DNA from: an uncultured Thiotrichaceae bacterium
GTDB taxonomy: Bacteria > Pseudomonadota > Gammaproteobacteria > Thiotrichales > Thiotrichaceae
NCBI GenBank assembly: GCA_938038645.1
Contig: CALHTA010000051.1
Location: 1 to 5,916 of the forward strand
Direction: 5' to 3'
DNA: 5,916 nucleotides
Under the pieces are notes generated by a model that made no database searches, had not been told where the DNA came from, and saw nothing but the letters and a program-made list of their open reading frames with translations. The first letter of the stretch is position 1; each line of letters starts with the position of its first letter. This document shows positions 1-5,280 of this stretch, in pieces. Made by a program: the position numbers and the translations under genes.

Positions 1-1009
1 CCTGACTGACCCGTTCAAACAGGTTGCGATTGGTTCCTGCAATCAACTGAAAGTTACTGCTAACTGAGCGATCTGAGCCTAGGGGCATGAACACTTTGTC
101 TTCAATTGCGCGCAGCAACATGGCTTGTTCGTCAAGCCCTAGCTCGCCGATTTCATCTAGGAATAATAAACCGTTATCCGCTTCACGCAGTAGTCCAGTT
201 CTGGCGTTAAGCGCACCGGTGAACGCCCCTTTGGTATGTCCGAATAAAGCCGACATGGCGTTATCGCCACGCAAGGTTGCACAGTTGATCTCGACTAAAT
301 CACCGCTGATTAAACCACGATGCTTTTTTAATTCGTAAATGCGTCGAGCCAAACGAGACTTGCCCGCACCCGTTGGACCAGTGAGTAAAATGGGGGCTTT
401 GGAACGAATCGATACTTGCTCTAACTGCTCCATCATCTTATTGAAATGAGCATTGCGGGTGTCAATGCCGCCTTTTAAATGCGATATACCTTCTTGTGCT
501 TCTTTAGCAAAGCGTGAGGCAATCTGGTCGTAACGGGATAAATCTAGATCAATGATCTGATAAGTCCCTTCTGCGCCTTCTTTTGACGGTCCGGTCTGAA
601 TGAGCTTTCCGGGAATGTAATTGGCTTCAGTGAGCAGATAAAGGCAGATCTGAGCGACGTGTGTTCCGGTAGTAATGTGGGTGTAATAGTTATTCTCTTC
701 GGGATCAAACGAGATCGTTTTCATCAAGTCATGAAGTTCGCCGTAAACCTGCTCAAAATCCCACGGGTTTTCATGGCTGAAGTAAAGGGAGGTAAGTTTG
801 GTCCGAGGTGAAAGTTCACGAATATCATGATAAACCAGATCTGCTAATGGCTGATTCCCAGGATGATGAAGTAGGATCAACTCATCAATGGGAAACTCAT
901 CATGCATAGTGAGCGCCACGTTAGGCCGCCAGCGTTCGTGACGCTTTTGTCCCAAGCCACGGTTGTCGAGATTGGTTCCTAAGATACTGATGAGGATGTT
1001 GCCGGGCAT
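1..1009 (-). CDS. rtcR: RtcR, CARF-domain sigma-54 activator of RNA repair genes (C-terminus cut by window edge)
   Basis: RtcR is a bacterial enhancer-binding protein that turns on the RNA ligase/cyclase genes rtcB and rtcA with sigma-54 RNA polymerase. The first 336 codons are in the window; the DNA-binding C-terminus is missing off the left edge. Residues 1-150 match the RtcR CARF sensor domain, including WRP at 27-29, NPWDFE near 80 and HITTGTH at 111-117. The AAA+ domain follows, with Walker A GPTGAGKS at 211-218, the sigma-54 contact loop GAFTGA at 261-266, and Walker B LLFLDE at 281-286. The sequence aligns closely with E. coli RtcR as I remember it. The ATG at 1009 has an AAGGA ribosome site at 1017-1021, seven bases upstream. 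In E. coli the CARF domain is reported to sense RNA ends; the same is assumed here. The upstream neighbour is a same-strand peptidase gene, so no rtcBA operon is divergent from it. Confidence 0.95.
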   Translation of the reverse strand, partial: MPGNILISILGTNLDNRGLGQKRHERWRPNVALTMHDEFPIDELILLHHPGNQPLADLVYHDIRELSPRTKLTSLYFSHENPWDFEQVYGELHDLMKTISFDPEENNYYTHITTGTHVAQICLYLLTEANYIPGKLIQTGPSKEGAEGTYQIIDLDLSRYDQIASRFAKEAQEGISHLKGGIDTRNAHFNKMMEQLEQVSIRSKAPILLTGPTGAGKSRLARRIYELKKHRGLISGDLVEINCATLRGDNAMSALFGHTKGAFTGALNARTGLLREADNGLLFLDEIGELGLDEQAMLLRAIEDKVFMPLGSDRSVSSNFQLIAGTNRNLFERVSQ

Positions 1010-1016
1010 GTTGAGA

Positions 1017-1021
1017 TCCTT
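1017..1021 (-). promoter_or_regulatory. Ribosome binding site of rtcR
   Basis: AAGGA on the minus strand, seven bases before the ATG at 1009. It fixes the rtcR start and yields a protein beginning MPGNILISILGTNL, which fits the beginning of the family. Confidence 0.75.
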
Positions 1022-1047
1022 ACTTAAAGAAACTGTCCGAGTTTTAG

Positions 1048-1072
1048 AATTTACCACTTTTCATGGTGAATT
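1048..1072. repeat. Imperfect inverted repeat between peptidase gene and rtcR
   Basis: AATTTACCA (1048-1056) and TGGTGAATT (1064-1072) are inverted arms matching at eight of nine positions, around a seven-base spacer. The right arm overlaps the TAA stop of the metallopeptidase gene (1071-1073). In a minus-strand transcript the mismatch is C-A, and no clean U-run follows, so a strong intrinsic terminator is unlikely. It could be an operator for rtcR, a weak attenuator, or chance. Confidence 0.4.
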
Positions 1073-1754
1073 ACCGACGAAGCAATAACATTAAATAACC
1101 TAGATTTAACATACTGGATAAGGCTGCCGCAAAGTAGGTAAACGCGGCGGCTTTCAACACGGTTCTTGCTGCGGGTAAATGTTCTTCTGAGAGATAGCCT
1201 TCCTCTAAAATTGGCATTGCTTTGCCAAAGCTTGCGTCCCACTCTTCAGGAAGCACGATTAAATAAGTAAGCGCCGAGATGATTCGCATCACTACACTAA
1301 TAATAATGGGTATGGCGATCGCAACAGGGGCTTTTAAAACTAGCGCAAAAATCGGAGTAGCCCAGAGTGCATAGGTACCAAATTTGCTAATCTTGATGGC
1401 TTGTGGAATGTATTTCTCTCTAAGCTTGAACACCTCTTCGCGACGTGAGAATTGAATCGCGTGGCCGACTTCATGGGCTGCGACAGCAACGGCTTTCAGT
1501 GAACGACCATTGAAGTTGCTCGGGCTCAAACGAACCATCATGTCAGTTGGGTCGAAATGATCATTGTTTTCTTCAGTTTCTTCGACCCCAATGCCTGTTA
1601 GCTTAAACCGCTCAATTAAATGTGCAGCGAGCTCGCCACCCGTGCCCTCTATTTCTGGCAGGTCATGTGAGTTCTGGCGCATCACGCGACGAATCCAAAA
1701 CTGTGGAACGTAACTAAGTGCCAAAATTATTCCGACGAAAACTACGATTATCAT
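1071..1754 (-). CDS. Membrane neutral zinc metallopeptidase, YugP type (Zn_peptidase_2 family)
   Basis: A 227-residue integral-membrane zinc metallopeptidase resembling Bacillus subtilis YugP. The zinc site HEVGH is at 94-98, inside the family block running from DHFDP (about 65-69) through GRS and VAVAAHEVGHAIQ. A later acidic block, PEEWDAS at 169-175, matches the family's E/D-containing segment and probably supplies the third zinc ligand. Predicted membrane segments are at about 2-17, 123-140, 145-167 and 203-223. The length is typical. Substrates of this family are not well defined. The ATG at 1754 lacks a clear Shine-Dalgarno match, but an in-frame TGA lies a short way upstream and there is no better start. 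It lies 61 bases before rtcR on the same strand, so the two may be co-transcribed. Family assignment is firm; biological role is unknown. Confidence 0.88.
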   Translation of the reverse strand: MIIVVFVGIILALSYVPQFWIRRVMRQNSHDLPEIEGTGGELAAHLIERFKLTGIGVEETEENNDHFDPTDMMVRLSPSNFNGRSLKAVAVAAHEVGHAIQFSRREEVFKLREKYIPQAIKISKFGTYALWATPIFALVLKAPVAIAIPIIISVVMRIISALTYLIVLPEEWDASFGKAMPILEEGYLSEEHLPAARTVLKAAAFTYFAAALSSMLNLGYLMLLLRR

Positions 1755-1764
1755 AGAGCGGTTG

Positions 1765-1794
1765 TTCTGAGGTTTAGAAAAGACTCAGTATAAT
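1765..1794 (+). promoter_or_regulatory. Candidate sigma-70 promoter of ectC
   Basis: A perfect -10 box, TATAAT, is at 1789-1794. The best -35 candidate is TTCTGA at 1765-1770, with an 18-base spacer and only three of six consensus matches. Transcription would begin near 1801, giving a leader of about 69 bases before the ectC start at 1870. The weak -35 suggests dependence on an activator or another sigma factor, but that is inference. Confidence 0.5.
1787..1792 (-). promoter_or_regulatory. Candidate -10 box for the metallopeptidase gene
   Basis: Read on the minus strand, the same stretch gives TATACT, 32 bases before the peptidase ATG. It overlaps the plus-strand TATAAT by four bases. No convincing -35 hexamer is seen at the proper distance (the region around 1810-1816 reads roughly ACATGA), so this is tentative. 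Confidence 0.3.
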
Positions 1795-1854
1795 GGCAAA
1801 TAGCAGTCTCATGTGTATTACCCATATGTTATGAAGACATTGACCAGTGAAACA

Positions 1855-1862
1855 GGGGGGAG
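1855..1862 (+). promoter_or_regulatory. Ribosome binding site deciding the ectC start
   Basis: GGGGGGAG lies with its GGAG core at 1859-1862, seven bases before the ATG at 1870. The in-frame upstream starts, GTG at 1813 and ATG at 1831, have no such site. This favours the start at 1870. Confidence 0.75.
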
Positions 1863-1869
1863 TTTAAGA

Positions 1870-2253
1870 ATGATTGTTAGAACACTAAACGACGTAAAGC
1901 AAAGTGGTGCATACGGTGAAAAAGCAGGCGTTTGGACCAGTGCCCGTTACTTACAGCGTGATGATAATGTTGGCTTCACCATGACTCAAACCACCTGCGC
2001 CGCTGGGCAGACCTTGGTGTTGGAGTATAAAAATCATGTCGAGGCAAACATGGTCATTTCAGGCAAAGCCAATCTCACTGATGTGGCAACAGGTGATGTC
2101 TATTTATTAGAGGCAGGTTCTATGTACACCTTAGATAAGCACGATAGGCACACGGTAGAAGTCATTGAAGACCTGCACTTAGTTTGCGTGTTTACTCCTG
2201 CACTAACGGGTAAAGAAACACATGACGCCGATGGCTCGTATCCAATTTTGTAA
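1870..2253 (+). CDS. ectC: Stand-alone ectoine synthase homologue (EctC family, cupin fold)
   Basis: EctC closes N-gamma-acetyl-diaminobutyrate to the osmoprotectant ectoine. This 127-residue protein begins MIVRTL and ends HDADGSYPIL, as EctC proteins do. A longer reading from GTG at 1813 adds 19 residues unlike the family. Compared with the known EctC structure, the three iron ligands are present as E58, Y86 and H94, and residues known to contact ectoine are present as W22, C106, F108 and E116. The YTLDKHDRH block (86-94) and GKETHDADG block (114-122) are nearly canonical. The usual HLEAVYC stretch reads HVEANMV here (56-62), so activity or substrate may differ. No ectA or ectB is adjacent: upstream is a divergent peptidase, downstream a convergent lipoprotein gene. 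Orphan EctC proteins are known in bacteria lacking ectAB. Family is confident; true ectoine production is unproven. Confidence 0.88.
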   Translation: MIVRTLNDVKQSGAYGEKAGVWTSARYLQRDDNVGFTMTQTTCAAGQTLVLEYKNHVEANMVISGKANLTDVATGDVYLLEAGSMYTLDKHDRHTVEVIEDLHLVCVFTPALTGKETHDADGSYPIL

Positions 2254-2254
2254 C

Positions 2255-3412
2255 TTACGGATTCAAAGCCTGTAGGTCCTCAATAAAGTCACGTTGATAG
2301 GCTGCTAAGCCTGCTGCATTGACCGAGAACGAACCACCTTCAAACAAAGCTTTAATCTTTTCTTTTTCGGTTGCTACATCTCTTGGACGGTAGCCGCTCA
2401 CCAGACGATTTGCCATGGGCATTAAAGCGGGCAATGTCACGTAATCCGCACCTGGTGGTCCATCGCGACCGGGTAGCTTTCTGCCTTCGCCTAAACGGCC
2501 TTGAAAGGTGTAAAAGGCGTCGGCTGTTGGTAGAAACGCCAGTTGATATTCTTGCTCTTCTTCGCCATGCGTAATATCAAACCCCGCCATCATTGGTTTG
2601 TTCTGACTGGTTTTCAAAAACTCGATGGAATCTTCACTGACCCACGAAAGGCCAGGGTGATTTTTTAACGTTTTGCTGTGAGGATAGAGCTCGTTGGATT
2701 GCATGGCTACATCGACCGACACTCTAAGGTCTTCGGGTAGCTCAATAAAATTCTCCACAGTTTCCTTGCCCAGCAGCCAAGTGCTTTGGTAGTTGTGTTG
2801 TTGTAGCATAACGGCGACTGGTTTGTCGTTAGATAGCGCAATAGTCAGCCCGACGTAGTGATCGAGTTGATGCCAATCTGTTGTGCTGCCGACTACATTC
2901 ATCGCTAGGCGCTGCCAAGTATCTAACCCTTTTAGCAGCCCACTATTGGCAAAGACAAGGTTGTAACTGAGAAAGGTTAGGGGAATACTTTGTTCTTGGT
3001 AGCTCAACGTATCTCGATGAATGCGTCCGTAAACTGTTGGGGTTACTTCTTTCTTAGCTTCTTCATAGCGAAACTCTGCACCAATATTATCTTTGTACTG
3101 ATTCAGTAATACCTGATCAACCTTACTGCTGATGAGTTCGTCATCAACGTAAAGAGAGCCATTAGCAATATAATCATCATAGAAGTTTATAAAACGGGTT
3201 TGGTTTTTTGCCAGGAAAACACGGGGCTTGTAGCGCTCTAGTAACGTTTGCTCTTTTTCTGACGGCAAAGTCGCGGAGGGCTTGTTATCAGTAAAGTACT
3301 GCTTGAATCCGGGTGCTTGGGTGAAGTTAGTTTCATTTTGGCTACAGCCTATAACGACAGTCAGTGTTAACACGAGCCCACTGAATAAATAACGGTGCTT
3401 GAATGAACTCAT
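2255..3412 (-). CDS. Putative outer-membrane lipoprotein of unknown function
   Basis: I do not recognise this 385-residue protein. It begins with a lipoprotein signal peptide: basic KHR at 5-7, a hydrophobic stretch at 8-21, and a VIGC lipobox with the acceptor cysteine at 23. Serine at +2 suggests sorting to the outer membrane. The mature part has no further membrane segment. Notable stretches are ERYKPRVFLAKN with FINFYDDY (about 59-81), a cluster rich in Trp, His and Asp (DWHQLDHY at 179-186), QQHNY at 204-208, and a glycine/proline-rich LPGRDGPPGADY (313-324). The pairing of a YxPR segment with a later D-W-H cluster faintly recalls Vps62-like secreted proteins, but I would not assign it. 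The ATG at 3412 is seven bases after the transporter stop, with only a weak GAG ribosome site, so translational coupling is likely. It is the last gene of the leftward operon and faces ectC. Confidence 0.85.
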   Translation of the reverse strand: MSSFKHRYLFSGLVLTLTVVIGCSQNETNFTQAPGFKQYFTDNKPSATLPSEKEQTLLERYKPRVFLAKNQTRFINFYDDYIANGSLYVDDELISSKVDQVLLNQYKDNIGAEFRYEEAKKEVTPTVYGRIHRDTLSYQEQSIPLTFLSYNLVFANSGLLKGLDTWQRLAMNVVGSTTDWHQLDHYVGLTIALSNDKPVAVMLQQHNYQSTWLLGKETVENFIELPEDLRVSVDVAMQSNELYPHSKTLKNHPGLSWVSEDSIEFLKTSQNKPMMAGFDITHGEEEQEYQLAFLPTADAFYTFQGRLGEGRKLPGRDGPPGADYVTLPALMPMANRLVSGYRPRDVATEKEKIKALFEGGSFSVNAAGLAAYQRDFIEDLQALNP

Positions 3413-3419
3413 AAGGTTC

Positions 3420-4313
3420 TCACTTTTTTTGCGATGTTAGTTGTGGCCACTGAGCCATCAAAATACCGATTAGTACCACTGCGCCACCAACTACTTGTTG
3501 CATATTGAATAACTCACCCAGCAACAGTACGGCAAATATAATCGTCACCACTGGCTCTAGGTTGAGAATTGTAGAAGCGGGTGCAGCACCAATGATTCGA
3601 ATAGCATTATAAATAGAAAAATAACCGATGAGAAACGTTACTACCATGGCAACGAATACCCAAAGCCCTTCACCGCTTTGTGGTAGCTCAAAACTGTCTC
3701 GATGCAAAACAACAACCGAAGAAATTAGCAGCGTGCCGACACTCATATAAAAACCAAAAACGGTGGTTGAGACTTGTTTTAGAAAATAGCCGCTCCAAAT
3801 CATGTTAACGGCAATCCCAATAGAGGCAAGTGTGGCTAGCAGTAAACCGGTTGTATTAAGACCCGCTAACTGCACGTCTAGCGAAATGACCAGTCCAGAA
3901 AAAGCGACTATTAAGGCGATCACTTGTAGAGGGTGTGGCCAGCACCTAGCCAGCCCTGCAGTGATGATTACCACAACAATGGGAAAAGTATAAAAAATGA
4001 GTACAGCCAGGCTGACAGGAAGGTAGGCAACGGCACTTAGATAAGATCCTATTCCAATGAAGTAAGTCATACCAACTAGCAGGCTTCCTGCGGCTAATTT
4101 GGTGGGCAAGACTAAGCTTTTACCTCGCGAAATATTCCAGATTAAGAGCAGTACAAGCAACACGGCAAAGCGCATGACTAAAATGCTTTCCGGATTAGTG
4201 CCGTAATCGTAACAAATCCTCGCTAATACTAAAGAGCCAGCAAAGCAGATGGCCGCAAGAACAGAGAAGCCATAACCCGTAAGGTTTGACTGGGCCGGTG
4301 TGGTGTTTGACAT
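3420..4313 (-). CDS. EamA/DMT-family inner-membrane transporter
   Basis: A 297-residue drug/metabolite transporter superfamily protein. It has about ten hydrophobic helices, at roughly 13-31, 42-60, 72-90, 96-117, 127-145, 153-173, 184-202, 216-236, 246-265 and 272-288, and a lysine-rich cytoplasmic tail. The two EamA repeats are visible. The first ends with LPVSLAVLIFYTFPI (98-112) and the second with ASTILNLEPVVTIIF followed by LLLGE (246-267), both typical of the family. Members export amino acids, metabolites or drugs, and the substrate cannot be read from sequence. Its ATG overlaps the stop of the methyltransferase gene by one base (TAATG), with no good ribosome site of its own, so it probably depends on translational coupling. 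Its position behind an amine-dehydrogenase-like gene makes export or uptake of an amine or amino-acid product conceivable, but that is a guess. Confidence 0.9.
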   Translation of the reverse strand: MSNTTPAQSNLTGYGFSVLAAICFAGSLVLARICYDYGTNPESILVMRFAVLLVLLLIWNISRGKSLVLPTKLAAGSLLVGMTYFIGIGSYLSAVAYLPVSLAVLIFYTFPIVVVIITAGLARCWPHPLQVIALIVAFSGLVISLDVQLAGLNTTGLLLATLASIGIAVNMIWSGYFLKQVSTTVFGFYMSVGTLLISSVVVLHRDSFELPQSGEGLWVFVAMVVTFLIGYFSIYNAIRIIGAAPASTILNLEPVVTIIFAVLLLGELFNMQQVVGGAVVLIGILMAQWPQLTSQKK

Positions 4314-5278
4314 TATAAGTGATCAATGGTTTTTTTGAGTACGACGATATCCCTAACGATTGATTCACTCATTTGGTGGGGTGCAGTAAAATCGAGCGCT
4401 TCCAGCCCTTGTTCAGTAAATACCGCCAGCAGATCTTTGCGCCTCGGGATATTACGATTAAACGCCAACACCATTACCCCCTCAGGCTTTAAGCTGTCAC
4501 ACCAGTCTGTGGCACAGGCGCGAAGCACGGCAATAGGGTTACGGGTTTTGTCCGTCGTAAAGTGCTGAATGCCGTAGGGCAAGTCACTGACAATGAGATG
4601 GAATTTCTCATCTTTTAGTAAACTGCAAGCCGTGGCGGAGTCACCGGTAATCACTCGCATTGAGGTATCGGCCGCACTAAACTCTATAAACTTACCCTTG
4701 TTTCCCTTAGTGGATTTTCCACCAACAAAACCATCGCTAAATTGATGCTTCTGACGGTGTATTTTGCTCCACTTTTTAACGTTCAAACGAATGTCAGCTA
4801 AGGCTTTAGCATCTTGCTCAATTCCTTTTGCTTTCATTCCGTAACGCATTCCCCAGAGTAATGTCGTGGCGCGACCACACATTGGATCAAGCAGTTTCAC
4901 ATCAGAAATCTTTCTGTATTCAATACTTTTGAGGCCGACGTTCAACAGAAGCTGCGTCAGTAGTTCGTTGGTTTTACCTTTAAACTTTGCGCCAAAGACA
5001 AAATCTTCGTGAAGATTAAAATTTGCTTCTACTGGTAGCGGTGTTAGCTGCTCATTTTGATATTCAAAAATTCCATACACAAACGACAGCCTAGCCAAAG
5101 TCGGTAACAGTGCCTTGTCAGCTTCAACTTCAAGAAATTCCATCGGGCCAATTTTCTTATAGGTAACTGCCTGATCAGCTCCCATTATCCAAGTGAGTTC
5201 TGCTGTGGCAACCTCGATAATGTCATTGAAATAAGCACCTTTTGCACGCGGCGAAATCAGTAAAGCTAGGTTCTTCAA
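4313..5278 (-). CDS. TRM11-like SAM-dependent RNA methyltransferase (UPF0020 family), TTG start
   Basis: A 321-residue Rossmann methyltransferase of the TRM11/Trm14/Trm-G10 type, enzymes that methylate the exocyclic N2 of guanosine in tRNA. The SAM motif LLDPMCGRATT is at 129-139, the acidic motif II residue is in GIEQD (152-156), and the catalytic motif IV, SDLPYG, is at 231-236. The D-L-P-Y form is characteristic of N2-guanine enzymes. The first about 115 residues (SPRAKGAYFNDI onward) look like a reduced RNA-binding N-terminus of the THUMP-associated kind; I cannot confirm a full THUMP domain. A Lys/Gly-rich segment at 183-197 separates the strands before motif IV. The start is TTG at 5278, two bases after the preceding stop, with AAGGA at 5288-5292. 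No in-frame ATG occurs before residue 32, and starting there would delete conserved-looking sequence. The target RNA is unknown, and a bacterial role is inferred from family only. Confidence 0.85.
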   Translation of the reverse strand: MKNLALLISPRAKGAYFNDIIEVATAELTWIMGADQAVTYKKIGPMEFLEVEADKALLPTLARLSFVYGIFEYQNEQLTPLPVEANFNLHEDFVFGAKFKGKTNELLTQLLLNVGLKSIEYRKISDVKLLDPMCGRATTLLWGMRYGMKAKGIEQDAKALADIRLNVKKWSKIHRQKHQFSDGFVGGKSTKGNKGKFIEFSAADTSMRVITGDSATACSLLKDEKFHLIVSDLPYGIQHFTTDKTRNPIAVLRACATDWCDSLKPEGVMVLAFNRNIPRRKDLLAVFTEQGLEALDFTAPHQMSESIVRDIVVLKKTIDHL

Positions 5279-5280
5279 TT

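Noticed and set aside
87..338. Plus-strand open frame of 83 codons
   Set aside because: It lies antisense to the well-matched AAA+ core of rtcR, and its serine/proline-rich product resembles no known protein.
1046..1066. Six-codon upstream reading frame before rtcR (ATG AAA AGT ... TAA on the minus strand)
   Set aside because: It has no ribosome site and lies in the palindrome. A leader peptide cannot be argued from so few codons.
1010..1070. Sigma-54 promoter upstream of rtcR
   Set aside because: No GG and GC pair with the needed spacing and flanks was found. Absence is consistent with rtcR itself not being sigma-54 dependent.
1051..1242. Minus-strand open frame of 63 codons
   Set aside because: It is an out-of-frame shadow of the 3' end of the metallopeptidase gene, whose own frame shows clear family conservation.
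2255..2300. Possible terminator at the convergent junction (CCTGTAGG)
   Set aside because: The stem is only three base pairs and no T-run follows on either strand.
2371..2574. Plus-strand open frame of 67 codons
   Set aside because: Antisense to the lipoprotein gene, with no ribosome site or recognisable product.
3802..3993. Plus-strand open frame of 63 codons
   Set aside because: Antisense to transmembrane codons of the EamA transporter.
4326..4568. Plus-strand open frame of 80 codons
   Set aside because: Antisense to the C-terminal part of the methyltransferase, including the segment just after its catalytic motif.
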